64,000 nt of DNA, from contig NZ_VOBQ01000017.1 in NCBI RefSeq assembly GCF_007833165.1, positions 62,001-126,000 of the forward strand. The letters are read 5' to 3'. Below the pieces are notes generated by a model. That model was not told the DNA's origin and did no database searches. It was given only the letters and a program-made list of their open reading frames with translations. The translations under genes and the position numbers were made by a program. Of the stretch, positions 17,866-28,300 are shown one piece after another (position 1 is the stretch's first letter; every line of letters starts with the position of its first letter). The DNA comes from Caenimonas sedimenti. Lineage in GTDB: Bacteria > Pseudomonadota > Gammaproteobacteria > Burkholderiales > Burkholderiaceae_C.

Positions 17866-19857
17866 GTGCCATCCAGTCCCCAGCCCCCAGACGGCGAAGG
17901 CATCGCGCGCGACCTTGTCGCGTTGCTGCACCAGGGGGCGCCGGCCGAGGCATTCGCGGCCCGCCTGGCCGAAGTCGAGAGCCTGCCTGAGGACGGCCGC
18001 GGCAAGTCAAGCCTGGTCGAACTCGTCCGCATGGCCATGGCGGTGCACAACCGCCTGGAACTCTGGCAGCAGCGCGAGAGCGGCCTGCTCACCGTGATCG
18101 AATCGGCGCGGGACCTGACGGCGCGGCTGGAACTCGACGAACTGTTGCGCACGATCGCCTCGCGCGCGCGCAACATGCTGGGCTCGCACGTGTCATGGCT
18201 GTCCACCTACGACAGCGAAGCGGGCGAATTCCATGTGCTGGCCGCCGACGGTGCCCTCGCAAGAGGCACCGGGAAGATGGCGACCAGCCGCGACCGCGGC
18301 ATCGTGAGCGTCGTCATGGAGACGCGCCTGCCCTTCAGCACGCCCGACTACCTGCATGACACGCGGTTCCCGCACGATCCCGACCTGGACCAGACCTTCC
18401 GCGACGAGGGCATCGCCGCCGTGGTGGGCGTGCCGCTGCTCTGGGAAGCCGACGTGATCGGCCTGCTGTTCGTGGCCGATCGCTACCACCGCACGCACAC
18501 GGCGCAGAACGTCTCCATCCTCTCCACGCTGGCGGCGCACGCGGCTGTGGCCATCAAGAACGCCATGGCGTTCCGGCAGGCGCAGGCGGCGCTGCGCAGC
18601 GCCGAGACCACCAGGGCGGAGCTGGAGTTGCACGCCCGCCGCGTCCAGGGCGCCGCCGAGGCGCACGGCGAGATGACTTCGCTGCTGGCGCGCGGCGCGC
18701 CGCTGGCCGCCTTGTGCGAATCCCTCGCGCGGCTGCTCGACGGCGGTGTGATCGTCCTCGATGAGGCCGGCCAGGCGATCGGCCGGGGTGCCGCGCCGGG
18801 GCTCGCTTCCGCCGCGATGGCGGCCTACGCGCCGCACGCCGGGACCAGCAGCGCCCTCACGGGCGCGTTGCGCCAGAGCCGGCAGATCGGCCGGTCCGTC
18901 GTTGCTTTTCAACAAGGCGAGGAGAGCTGCCGCGCCATCGCGGTGATTGGCGGCAACGATGTGCTGGGCGCTGTCCTGCTGTTCCGGCGGGGCGAACTCG
19001 ACGAGATCGCGGTGCGCACCTTCGAGCGCAGCGCCACCGTCATCGGGGTGGTGCTGCTCTCGCGCGAGCGCATGGAAGCGACGAAGACGCGCGACGTTGC
19101 GACCCTGTTGCGTGCGCTGCTGTCACCGCGCCAGGACGACCTGGCGCTGCAGTGGGACCGCGCCCTCGGCTTCGGGCTGGACCTGACGCAACCGGTATCC
19201 CTGCTGGTGGTGGAGATCGCCGATTCGAACGCCGGGTACGCGGCACGCCGGCTGCGAGCGGCGGAGACCCACGCCGGCGCGGTGTTCGACGAGATCGACG
19301 GCGCGCTCGTGCTGCTCACCGCGGCCACGCGCGCCGAGCCTTGCCGCCGGAGCGTCGCCGAGCTGGCGGGGCGCGAATTCGGTTCGGCCTTCCTGGGGGT
19401 GGTCTCGCGCCCGTTGTCGGGTCCCGCGGAGATCCCGGCCACCTACACGGCGCTTCGCCGTGCCCTGCCGGTGCTGCGCCGGATCGGCATCCGCTCGCAG
19501 ATCGTTCCGCAGAACGAGATGGCGCTTTACTCGACGTTGTTCGAGACGCACGACCAGGACAGCCTTGCTGCGTTCCTCGCAGCCTCCATCGGCGCGCTCA
19601 CGGGCTATGACCAGAAACGCGGCACCGAACTCGCGCCGACCCTGCTTTGCTATTTCGACGCGCAGCAGAACGCGAAGGTGGCGGCGCAGCGCCTCGGCAT
19701 CCACGTCAACACCGTGCGCCAGCGTCTCGGCACCATCGAGGACCTGCTCGGCCACTGGGGCAGCGCTACCCGCGTGCTGGAGATCCACATCGCCTTGCGC
19801 CTGTGGACCCTGGGCGACGAGGAACTGCGACGCAAGGTCGCGGCCCGGCTGGGCTGA
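17866..19857 (+). CDS. GAF-domain, PucR/CdaR-type transcriptional regulator
   Basis: Predicted activator of 663 residues. A GAF sensor domain spans about residues 80-240 (DLTARLELDELLRTI through AHAAVAIKNAM), a short coiled region follows, and the C-terminus has the PucR-type helix-turn-helix at about 600-630 (NAKVAAQRLGIHVNTVRQRL). GTG 17866 is chosen because GGAG lies 9 nt upstream; the open frame extends further back through unrelated sequence. It is divergent from the SDR/BKACE operon, the usual position for a pathway-specific regulator, and the shared palindromes lie in between. Family members bind aromatic acids or other small molecules in the GAF domain, but the ligand cannot be told here. 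Confidence 0.87.
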   Translation: MPSSPQPPDGEGIARDLVALLHQGAPAEAFAARLAEVESLPEDGRGKSSLVELVRMAMAVHNRLELWQQRESGLLTVIESARDLTARLELDELLRTIASRARNMLGSHVSWLSTYDSEAGEFHVLAADGALARGTGKMATSRDRGIVSVVMETRLPFSTPDYLHDTRFPHDPDLDQTFRDEGIAAVVGVPLLWEADVIGLLFVADRYHRTHTAQNVSILSTLAAHAAVAIKNAMAFRQAQAALRSAETTRAELELHARRVQGAAEAHGEMTSLLARGAPLAALCESLARLLDGGVIVLDEAGQAIGRGAAPGLASAAMAAYAPHAGTSSALTGALRQSRQIGRSVVAFQQGEESCRAIAVIGGNDVLGAVLLFRRGELDEIAVRTFERSATVIGVVLLSRERMEATKTRDVATLLRALLSPRQDDLALQWDRALGFGLDLTQPVSLLVVEIADSNAGYAARRLRAAETHAGAVFDEIDGALVLLTAATRAEPCRRSVAELAGREFGSAFLGVVSRPLSGPAEIPATYTALRRALPVLRRIGIRSQIVPQNEMALYSTLFETHDQDSLAAFLAASIGALTGYDQKRGTELAPTLLCYFDAQQNAKVAAQRLGIHVNTVRQRLGTIEDLLGHWGSATRVLEIHIALRLWTLGDEELRRKVAARLG

Positions 19858-19864
19858 GGGTGCG

Positions 19865-21448
19865 CTAGGCGCGCGCCAGCCGCGCGGGCGCGGACCGCAC
19901 GGGTTGCGGCCGCCGCGCCGGTTGCACGACATCGCCGACGCCGTCGTTGCGATAAATGCCGCATCCGACGATGATGCCCTCGACCGCCTCCACATAGACC
20001 GACTTCGGTTCGATGCGTCCCGTGCGCGGGTTGGCGAACAGATAGTCGACCCAGCCGAACCCGTCCCCGTGGGCGACTTGCAGGATCTCGCGGCCCACGA
20101 TCTTGCCCGCGGCATCCGGCTGGTCGACGTTGTTGCGCCCGACGATGCTGGGGTCGGGGGCGTAGGCCAGTTGCATGCCGTCGCCGGCCAGCGCGAAGAC
20201 GTAATCCTCGCCGCGCACGAAGTCCCCGCGCGCGTCGTTGAAGTCGCTGCAGGCACCGCGCACCCCGCGGCGTCGCACGTGTTCGACGGCGTTCTTCACC
20301 AGCGCGATCACCCGGCCCCGGTCGTCGTTGCGGTCCGTCTTGAAGCGCCCCACCACCTCGGACAGCTGCCGGGCCTCTTCGCGGAAGGCTTCTGCGGAGG
20401 TCGCCGCTTCTTCCACCAGCGCCGCGTTCTGCTGGGTCGCCGTGTCGACCTGGGCCACGGCGAGGCTGACCTCTTGCAGCGCCACGCTTTGCTCGCGGGT
20501 CGACAGCGCGATGGTGCCCAGGACGCTCACCACTTCGGAAGCGTTGCCGGCCGCCCGGGTGGCAGCCTCCTGGGCGGCTCCCACCAGCTTCTGGCCGGCT
20601 TCGACGTGTCCCGCGGCCACTTCGTTGAGCGACTTGATCTCCTGAGCGGCCTCGGCGCATCGGCGCGCCAGCTCGCGCACCTCCGCGGCGACCACGGCGA
20701 ACCCGTTCCCGCGGTGACCAGCATGCGCGGCCTCGACGGCGGCGTTGAGGGCCAGGATGTTGGTCTGGAAGGCGATGCCTTCCACCGTGGCCAGGACTTC
20801 GGCGACGCGCCGGGCGCTGGCATCGATGGCCTGCATCGTCTGCGCCGCCTGCCCCATGCGCTCGGCCGACTGCGCAGCCACCTCGCTCGACTCGCTCGCC
20901 AGCTGCCTCGCGCGCTCGCAGTTCTCCGCATTGCGGCGCGCGCCTGCCGCCAGCTGGTCGATGCCGCTCGCCGTCTCCTCGAGCGCGGCGGCCTGTTGCT
21001 GCGTGCGCTCGGAAAGCAGCGTGTTGCCTTCCGCGATGCTGTCGGATCCCGCCACGACCGTTTCCACGCTCGCGCGCACCTGCTTCACGATGGCCGACAG
21101 CGTGGTGTTCATCCGCGTGACCGACGCCCAGAGCCGCGTGCCGTCGCCCGTGGCCGCGGCTGCCGGCTGGACGCTGCCGATCAGTTCGCCGCTGGCGAGC
21201 CGGTCGATGATGCGGACGATGGCGGAGATGTCGGCGGATGCGAAGGTGCGCAACGCCGCCAGCGCGTAGAGCGCGAGCGCGCAGAGCGCGGCAACCGCGA
21301 TGAACAGTTCCTGAGGCCCCAGCAAGTCGCGCGCACCGAGCGCCACCGCGGCGGGCAACACGGCCAGAACGCACACGATGCCGAAGGCCGCGGTGAAATG
21401 GATGTGGCCAAGCAGCTTGTGCGCGGGTGCGAGCAGAGACTGCATCAT
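19865..21448 (-). CDS. Methyl-accepting chemotaxis protein with C-terminal Cache-type domain
   Basis: Chemoreceptor of 527 residues. Two transmembrane segments near the N-terminus (about residues 18-40 and 48-68) are separated by only a very short loop, so there is no periplasmic sensor domain. The cytoplasmic signalling domain follows, with the hairpin tip visible as [22 protein letters not shown]. After it comes about 120 residues ending in a single-Cache-like domain ([40 protein letters not shown]). With no further membrane segment, this sensor should face the cytoplasm. The gene is third in an operon after a Bug binding protein and a carboxylesterase (21-bp gap). GAGGAG precedes the start. 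Confidence 0.88.
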   Translation of the reverse strand: MMQSLLAPAHKLLGHIHFTAAFGIVCVLAVLPAAVALGARDLLGPQELFIAVAALCALALYALAALRTFASADISAIVRIIDRLASGELIGSVQPAAAATGDGTRLWASVTRMNTTLSAIVKQVRASVETVVAGSDSIAEGNTLLSERTQQQAAALEETASGIDQLAAGARRNAENCERARQLASESSEVAAQSAERMGQAAQTMQAIDASARRVAEVLATVEGIAFQTNILALNAAVEAAHAGHRGNGFAVVAAEVRELARRCAEAAQEIKSLNEVAAGHVEAGQKLVGAAQEAATRAAGNASEVVSVLGTIALSTREQSVALQEVSLAVAQVDTATQQNAALVEEAATSAEAFREEARQLSEVVGRFKTDRNDDRGRVIALVKNAVEHVRRRGVRGACSDFNDARGDFVRGEDYVFALAGDGMQLAYAPDPSIVGRNNVDQPDAAGKIVGREILQVAHGDGFGWVDYLFANPRTGRIEPKSVYVEAVEGIIVGCGIYRNDGVGDVVQPARRPQPVRSAPARLARA

Positions 21449-21469
21449 CGAACTCTCCTCGTTGCCGGG

Positions 21470-23218
21470 TTACCTCGCGGAGATGCGGGCTGCCGCCGGC
21501 GTGGCATCGAACACGATGCGCCGCGGCCACGGCTGCCAGGCCGCTCCCAGTCCCGGATGGTTCGGGTCCCCCGCGCGGGCGAACGCGCTCACGCTGGCCA
21601 TCATCGCGTTGGACAGCGCCAGGCGCCCGGGCTGGTTGGCTCGCGTGAACGACACATTGGCGTAGAGCGAAGGCCCGAAGTTGCCGAAGACGAAGGGCAG
21701 GTCGAAGCTGTGGGCGGCGCCAAAGATCGTGTCGAACGGCGGGGGCAGCTCGTCCCACTCGAAGTCGTAGTGCCAGACCGCGGCCTGCTGCGTGCGCAGG
21801 GCGTTGAGCATGTCGTCGCGGATCGCCGCGAACCAGACGCGGTTGAGCTCCCGCGCGCGCGCATTGAAGCCGGTGGCCGGCTGGTCCACCGGCAGGTAGC
21901 GCGCCGGGATCCAGTCTTCGACACGGGTCGCGGGCGGCCCTTCGGGATCGTACTTGTGGACGATGGCGAACAGCCTGGCGTCGTCGATCAGGCGCCCGCT
22001 CGCGCCGCCGAGGTCGGGGCGGATGGCGAACAGCTGGGGGAACAGCTTGGTCTCGTCGCGCGTGCTGCCGGCCAGCACCGGCACTTTCACGTAACGGCCT
22101 GCGCGGATGGCCGCGATCGGGTCCGTGGCCACCACGGTCCCGTCAGGGATCGGGTTGGATGCAGACATGCCCAAGGGCGTGAGGCGGGTGCGCACCGTGG
22201 TGAGCAACGCATCGGGCGACTTGCTGCGCACGTCGTCCGCGATCTGCTGCGGCGAGCGGCGGGCCAGGTTGGCCTTGGCCGCGGCTTCGTCCGTCGCCGT
22301 GCCGTCGGCGATCAAGGAGTGCGTCAGCAAGGCCTGTCCGCGCGTGGCCCAGACGGATCTGGGAAGCACACCGGGGATGGACCCGGGCGGCAACGTGGCG
22401 GCGGTGGACAGCCCGCCGCTCAGCGCGATGACGCGGTGGAACAGCTGCGGCGTTCTGCTGGCCAGCATCGGCGACGTCATCAGCGCGTACACGTTGACCG
22501 CACCCGCGGATTCGCCCATCAAGGTCACGCGCGCCGGGTCACCGCCGAAGCCGGCAATGTTCTTCTGCACGAACTCCAGCGACTTGATCAGGTCCAGCAA
22601 CGCGAAATTGCCGGAGTCGTCGGCCGCGTTGCCCGTCTTCAGTTCGGCCAGTTCCAGGAAGCCGAAGATGCCGAGGCGGTAATTGACCGAGACGACCACG
22701 GCGTCGGCCGCACGCGCGAGGTTCGCCCCGTCGTACACGGGGTCCGCGGTGTGGCCGGTGATGTTGCTGCCGCCGTAGACCCAGACGATCACGGGACGCG
22801 GCGCCGCCGAACGCGTGGCGGGTGCCCAGACGTTGAGGTACAGGCAATCCTCGGAGCCGAGGGTCTGCCCCAGCGTCGCGCCGATCGTTTCGTCGTACCG
22901 GTTGTTCAGGCCGGGGCCATAGAGACGGCCGGTCTGCACGCAGGCCGGCCCGAAAGCGGACGCCTGCCGTGGCGCCGACCAGGGCTCGGGATCGACCGGG
23001 GCCTTCCAGCGCAGCGCGCCCACGGGCGGCCGGGCGAAGGGCACGCCCTTCCAGCTGATGGTGGCGGTGCCCGCGTCCTCGACGCCGAGGACCGGGCCGT
23101 GCGACGTGTTGCGTTGAGTTCCCGGCCCGGTGTTCACGGGATGGGCACAAGCCTGCAGCAGGGCCAGCAGGGCGACGGCGCAAGAGCGCGCGAGCAGGGA
23201 GCGGTCAAGCGCATGCAC
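21470..23218 (-). CDS. Type-B carboxylesterase/lipase family lipoprotein
   Basis: Exported serine hydrolase of 582 residues in the carboxylesterase type-B family. A lipoprotein signal ends in lipobox LLQAC. The nucleophile is Ser237 in GESAGA; the conserved SEDCLYLNVW block and an oxyanion-hole glycine stretch (WVYGGSN) are visible. It starts at GTG 23218, one base after the Bug gene stop, with AAGGGGG inside the end of that gene as ribosome site, so translation is probably coupled. Position between a binding protein and a chemoreceptor suggests it releases the ligand that they handle. An aromatic or alkyl ester is possible; the sequence does not say which. Confidence 0.9.
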   Translation of the reverse strand: MHALDRSLLARSCAVALLALLQACAHPVNTGPGTQRNTSHGPVLGVEDAGTATISWKGVPFARPPVGALRWKAPVDPEPWSAPRQASAFGPACVQTGRLYGPGLNNRYDETIGATLGQTLGSEDCLYLNVWAPATRSAAPRPVIVWVYGGSNITGHTADPVYDGANLARAADAVVVSVNYRLGIFGFLELAELKTGNAADDSGNFALLDLIKSLEFVQKNIAGFGGDPARVTLMGESAGAVNVYALMTSPMLASRTPQLFHRVIALSGGLSTAATLPPGSIPGVLPRSVWATRGQALLTHSLIADGTATDEAAAKANLARRSPQQIADDVRSKSPDALLTTVRTRLTPLGMSASNPIPDGTVVATDPIAAIRAGRYVKVPVLAGSTRDETKLFPQLFAIRPDLGGASGRLIDDARLFAIVHKYDPEGPPATRVEDWIPARYLPVDQPATGFNARARELNRVWFAAIRDDMLNALRTQQAAVWHYDFEWDELPPPFDTIFGAAHSFDLPFVFGNFGPSLYANVSFTRANQPGRLALSNAMMASVSAFARAGDPNHPGLGAAWQPWPRRIVFDATPAAARISAR

Positions 23219-23219
23219 G

Positions 23220-24203
23220 CTATTCCCCCTTGATGCCGGCTTTGGCGATCAATTCGCCCCACTTGCGCCCCTCGTCATCGATGAATTTGCGGAACTCGGC
23301 GCTGGTCTTGCTGTTGGGTTCGAGTCCCTGAGCCAGGAACTTCTGCTTCACCTCCGGGTCGGCCAGCGCGCGGATGGTGGTCAGCTGCAGCCGCTCGACG
23401 ATCGCCGGCGGCGTGGTGCCGGGGACCATGAAGCCGTACCAGCCGGAGGCGACCACGTTCGGGAAGCCCTGCTCGCGCAAGGTGGGCGCGTCCGGGTACA
23501 GCGCGCTGCGCTGGGTCGCCGCCACGCCCAGCACTCGCAGCTTGCCGGCCTGGATGTGCGGCAAGGCCGTGGTGATCGCCGTCAAGGTGGCATCGACCCG
23601 CCCGGCCAGCAATTCGGCGTAGGCCGGTGCGTCGCCGCGATAGTGGATGACGACACCCCGGGCGCCGCCATCGCGCAGGAACAGCTCGGCGGCCAAGTTG
23701 GGCTGCGAGCCGGCACCGGGTGACGCGATGTTCAGGCCGCTGGGCTTGGTCTTGCTGTGCGCGATGAGTTCCTGCGCCGTCTTGATCCCGCTCTGCGCGT
23801 TGACGATCAGGAACAGCGGCGCCATCGCGACCAGCGCCACCGGCTGCAGGTCCTTGCGCGTGTCGAAGTTCTGCCTGCCATAGAGCGCTTCGGCCGTCGC
23901 GTAGGGCGCGGCGGCATACAGGATCGTGTAGCCGTCGCCCGGGGCGCGGGCGGCGAACTCGTTGGCGAGCCGCGTGCCGGCGCCCGGCTTGTTCTCGACC
24001 ACGATCTGCTGGCCCAGCTTCTTGCCGAGGTATTCGGCGAGGATGCGTGCCGAGATGTCGCTGGCGCCGCCGGCGCCGTACGGTGAGATCAACCGGATCG
24101 GCCGCGCTGGCCATGCCGAGCCCTGGGCCGATGCGAAGGGGGCGGTCCCGGCCGACAGGCAGACCGCGGCGGTGCCCAGCAGGGCCCGGCGGGTGAACTT
24201 CAT
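23220..24203 (-). CDS. Bug family tripartite tricarboxylate transporter substrate-binding protein
   Basis: Periplasmic solute-binding protein of 327 residues of the Bug (TctC) family, which is greatly expanded in Burkholderiales. A signal peptide ending FASA-Q is followed by the family pattern WPARPIRLISPYGAGGASD and ENKPGAG. ATG 24203 follows GAGGAG. No TctA or TctB membrane partner is in the window; orphan Bug proteins are common and may serve in sensing. It is first in an operon with a carboxylesterase and a chemoreceptor and is divergent from a LysR regulator. Ligands of the family include carboxylates and aromatic acids; the one here is unknown. Confidence 0.92.
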   Translation of the reverse strand: MKFTRRALLGTAAVCLSAGTAPFASAQGSAWPARPIRLISPYGAGGASDISARILAEYLGKKLGQQIVVENKPGAGTRLANEFAARAPGDGYTILYAAAPYATAEALYGRQNFDTRKDLQPVALVAMAPLFLIVNAQSGIKTAQELIAHSKTKPSGLNIASPGAGSQPNLAAELFLRDGGARGVVIHYRGDAPAYAELLAGRVDATLTAITTALPHIQAGKLRVLGVAATQRSALYPDAPTLREQGFPNVVASGWYGFMVPGTTPPAIVERLQLTTIRALADPEVKQKFLAQGLEPNSKTSAEFRKFIDDEGRKWGELIAKAGIKGE

Positions 24204-24263
24204 TTCGTCTCCTCGGATGAGAGGCTGTCGATGCAGCCCTGGCGACACGGTAAGGCGCGCCCG

Positions 24264-24310
24264 GGCTATCGCGCAAGACGTTTTTTTCAAGCAATCTATC
24301 ATCGCGCGTT
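24264..24310. promoter_or_regulatory. Candidate LysR operator region
   Basis: The 140-bp gap between the Bug and LysR starts has CTATCGCGC at 24266-24274 and CTATCATCGCGCG at 24296-24308 around a T-run. The nonamer CTATCGCGC recurs at 25264-25272, just after the LysR gene. LysR-type regulators typically bind in such divergent gaps. A clear T-N11-A core could not be fixed by eye. Confidence 0.3.
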
Positions 24311-24343
24311 ATAAGTGCCGCGCCGTCGCGGCGGGAACCTCCC

Positions 24344-25258
24344 ATGACCATGCACGTGACACTGCGGCAGCTGCAGGCCTTCGTGGCGGTGGTGCGCACC
24401 GGCAGTTTTTCCGAAGCCGCGCACTCGATGCACCTGTCGCAGGCGGCGCTGAGTGGCCTCATCCGCGAGCTCGAGCAGCGCGTCGGGGTGCGGCTGCTGG
24501 ATCGCACCACGCGCAGCGTCTCGGCTTCGGCCGTGGGCGAAGCCTTCGAACCGATGGTGCGCCGCGTGCTGGCCAGCCTCGACGAGGCGCTGGGCAGCCT
24601 GAGCAACCTGAAGGAGCTGCGCCGGGGCGTCATCCGGCTGGCCGCGCCGGAGCCGTTGTCATGCACGCTGATGCCGCAGCTGATCGCCAGCTACACGGCG
24701 CGCCATCCCGGCATCGACGTGCGCTTCGACGACGTGCCGATCGAACTCGTGCTGGCCGAGCTGCAGGGGGGCAGCGCGGACATCGGCTTCGGGCCGGCGG
24801 GCATCGTGCAGGACGAAGCCATCGAGGCGCACGTGCTCTGGGCAGACCCGCTGTGGGCGGCGCTCGCGCCGGACGACCCGTTGGCCGATGCAGCGTCGGT
24901 GAGCTGGAAAGACCTGCGCGATCTGCCCATGATCAACTACATGCCCAACTTCGCGCCCAACGTGCTGAGCCAGGTGCCGGTGCGCAACCACCCGCGCAAG
25001 CTCATGCCGGTCCACCGCGTCAACACCGCGCTGTCCATGCTGCAGGTGACACGCGGCGCCGTCGTCTGCCCGTCGATGACCGAGCCGCTGGTGCGCGGCT
25101 TCGGGCTGGTGTTCCTGCCGCTGGTGCAGCCGCAGGTGAGCTGGCGCGTGGCGATGTATGTCCGCCGTGGCCCGTCGGCATCGCCCGCCGTGGAAAGCTT
25201 CCTGCGCTTCGCGCTCGAATTCACGCGCCAAAAGCCGGGCGCCGGCGCGCGCCGCTAG
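24344..25258 (+). CDS. LysR family transcriptional regulator
   Basis: LysR-type regulator of 304 residues. The N-terminal winged HTH (TLRQLQAFVAVVRTGSFSEAA through LEQRVGVRLLDRTTR) is complete, and the rest is the periplasmic-binding-protein-like effector domain. It starts at ATG 24344; an ATG two codons later is an alternative. It is divergent from the Bug-esterase-chemoreceptor operon, the normal place for its regulator. A 9-bp motif is shared between the promoter gap and the gap before the downstream synthetase fusion gene, so it may control both sides. The effector is unknown. Confidence 0.93.
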   Translation: MTMHVTLRQLQAFVAVVRTGSFSEAAHSMHLSQAALSGLIRELEQRVGVRLLDRTTRSVSASAVGEAFEPMVRRVLASLDEALGSLSNLKELRRGVIRLAAPEPLSCTLMPQLIASYTARHPGIDVRFDDVPIELVLAELQGGSADIGFGPAGIVQDEAIEAHVLWADPLWAALAPDDPLADAASVSWKDLRDLPMINYMPNFAPNVLSQVPVRNHPRKLMPVHRVNTALSMLQVTRGAVVCPSMTEPLVRGFGLVFLPLVQPQVSWRVAMYVRRGPSASPAVESFLRFALEFTRQKPGAGARR

Positions 25259-25261
25259 GCC

Positions 25262-25329
25262 ACCTATCGCGCCGTCCTATCAATCGGACGGAAATCGCAG
25301 TTTGTCCGATAGGGCAGGCGCGACTATCT
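25262..25329 (+). promoter_or_regulatory. Promoter region of the acyl-CoA synthetase fusion gene
   Basis: Holds CTATCGCGC (25264), an interrupted inverted repeat (CCTATCAATCGGAC at 25276-25289 and GTCCGATAGG at 25304-25313) and a weak promoter, TTTGTC at 25301 and TATCTT at 25324 with 17-bp spacing. The inverted repeat overlaps the -35 box, as expected for an operator. Confidence 0.35.
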
Positions 25330-25359
25330 TGCGGTCCTTCCCTTGCTTCGACTGCCGCC

Positions 25360-28300
25360 GTGCCCTCGCCAGACCTCCAGTCCTTCTTCCATCCGCGCTC
25401 GATCGCCGTCGTGGGAGCCTCCGCGACCGCCGGCAAGATCGGGGCGATCCCGTTGCGCTATCTCGCGGACCATGGGTATGCAGGTGAGATCTACCCGATC
25501 AACCCGGCGCGGCAGGAGGTGGCTGGCTTGCGTGCGTATCCGGGACTGCGGGAGGTCGGCCGCCCGATCGACCTGGCGATCTTCGCCGTCCCGGCGGACC
25601 AGGTGGAAGCCGCCTTCGAGGACGCGGTCGCCGCGGGTGTGCGCAACGTGGTCGTCTTCACTGCCGGCTTCGCGGAGACCGGGCCGGAGGGCTTGGCGGC
25701 CCAGCGCCGCGTGATGGAGCGAGCCCGGACGCACGGCATCCGCGTGCTCGGCCCCAACTGCCTGGGGTTCATGAACGCCGCCGCCTCCGTCTACGCGACG
25801 TTCTCGCCCGTGGTTTCGACCGGCCTGGCACCGCGCGGCACCGTCGGCATCGTCACGCAGAGCGGCGCGTTTGGCGCCTACGCCTACGGGATGGCGCGCG
25901 AGCGCGGTTTGGGGCTCTCGACCTGGGTCGCCACCGGCAACGAGGGTGACATCGACGTGGCCGAGTGCATCGCGTGGATGGCGCAAGACCCGGCGACACA
26001 CGTCATCATGGCCTACATGGAGGGTTGCCACGACGGCGCCCGGCTCAAGGGCGCCCTGGCCTCGGCCCGCGCGGCGGGCAAGCCGGTCGTCGTCGTCAAG
26101 GTGGGGCGCACCGAGCTCGGCGCGCAGGCGGCGGCTTCGCACACGGCGGCGCTGGCCGGCGACGACGCCGCGTTCGACGCGCTGTTCCGGCAGTACGGCG
26201 CCTGGCGCGCGCGCACCATCGACGAGTTCTTCGACGTGGCGCATGGCCTGGCGGTCTCTGGGCTGCCGGCGAACGGCAAGGTGGGCTTGCTGACGGTATC
26301 GGGCGGTGTCGGTGTCCTGCTCGCCGACGCCGCCGCCGATGCCGGACTCGATGTCGCGCCATTGCCCGCGGCCGCGCAGCAGCGCATCCTGGACCGCGTG
26401 CCCTTCGCGGCCACGCGCAACCCGGTGGATGTGACCGGCCAGGTGACGTCCGAACCGGACCTGCTGGAAGTCGCGGCCAACGTCATGCTGCGCGAAGGCG
26501 GCTACGGCAGCCTGCTGGTGTTCCTCGCCGCCGCCGGCCTCACCCCCGTCATGCAGCAGATGCAGCTGAACCTGGCGCGCCAGTTGCGGCGCGATTTCCC
26601 GGACCGCCCGGTGGTCTTCAGCACGCTGGCCGATCCGCGGCAGCAGTGCGCCCTGGAGGAACTCGGCTGCCTCACCTTCACGGACCCGAGCCGCGCCATC
26701 GGCGTCCTGGCCGCCCTGCACTTCTTCCGCGAGCAGGGCCAGCGGGCGAACGATGCTGCGCCTTCCCCCGCCGCGGCTTCACTCACGCTGCAGCCCCGCA
26801 CCTACAACGAGGCCGACGCGCTGGAACTGCTCCAGGCGCATGGCGTGCCCGCGGTCGCCGCGCGCCGGGCCGGCAGCCGGGACGAAGCGATCGCTGCCGC
26901 CGCAGCCCTCGGCTATCCCGTGGCCCTGAAGATCCTGTCGCCGGACATCACGCACAAGACCGACCTGGGCGGTGTCGCCCTCGGCGTGGCCGACGCCGCC
27001 GCGGTCGCGTCAGCCTACGACCGCATCATGGAGCGCGTACGCGCCGGCGCGCCCGATGCGCGGCTGGACGGCGTGCTGGCGGCGCCAATGGTGCGCGGTG
27101 TCGAATGCATCCTGGGCGTGCATCGGGACCCGGTGCTCGGCCATGTGGTGATGCTGGGTGCGGGCGGCGTGAACGTGGAACTCCTGAGGGACGTCAGCTT
27201 CCGCATCGCGCCGGTGGACCTCGGGCAAGCCCGCGGCATGGTGGCCGGGCTCAAGACCGCGGCGCTGCTGCACGGCTTTCGCGGCGCGCCGAAGGCGGAT
27301 GCCGAAGCGCTGGCGCAGGCCATCGTCCGGCTCTCCGGATTCGCCATGGCCGCCGGCGATTCGCTGGAATCCGTGGACGTGAATCCCTTCGCCGTGTTGC
27401 CGCTAGGGGAAGGCGCCGTCGCGCTGGATGCGGTCATCGTCGGCCGCGGTACGGCTCGAGAGACGGGCGTGGGCGACCTCGTGATCGAAACGCTGCCGCT
27501 CTTCGAGATGGCGCGCATGCGCTCGGCAAACACGGCGCGCCGCCACGCCGTGCAAGGCTTCGCGGGCGCTGGCCCAGCCTCCACGATGCGGTGGGTGAAC
27601 CAGTTCACGCACACCCGCCGGCTGATCGGTCCGGGCGACAAGGAGGTCGTGACGCCGAACAACGACACGCTGTTCACCAACGCCTGGCTCGATCTTTCGG
27701 CCGGCCCCCTGGTCATCGACGTCCCGGAAATGGGCGAACGCTACTGGGTGCTCGGCTTCCTCGACGCCTGGACCAATCCCTGGGCCTACGCGGGACGGCG
27801 CACGACGGGCGGGGCCCGCCAGCGCGTCTTCGTGCATGGCCCGGCCTGGCAGGGCGGGGTGCCGGCCGGCATGCACGGCGTGCGTGCGCCGGGCGACGAC
27901 GTGTGGGTGATCGGGCGGATCATCGTGGACCACGATGATGAGGACCTGGCCCGGGTGCATGCGCTGCAGGACCGGTTTGGCATTTCGCGGCCCGATGGTT
28001 CGTCGGCGCTGGCACGGCTGGACGTGCTGCTCGACGGCCGCCGCGCCGGCACGCCGGGCGCGGGCGAATACCTGAACGCCGTGGAGCGCATGATGGCGCG
28101 CAACCCGCCGCCGCGCCCCGTACCAGGCTGGCCGCCGGCGGCGTCGGCGCTCGAAGCAGCGCTCCCTCCCGTCTACGCCGCACTGCGCGAGGCCGACGCG
28201 CGATCCGAACTCGGCGGCGGCTGGACCACCGCCGTGAACGTGCGCACCCATTTCGGCGAGGACTTCGCCACGCGCGCCCGCGTCGCGCGCAACTGGATCG

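Noticed and set aside
23962..25359. N-terminal extension of the acyl-CoA synthetase frame
   Set aside because: The frame stays open upstream but overlaps the LysR gene in another frame and is not protein-like. The synthetase homology begins right after GTG 25360.
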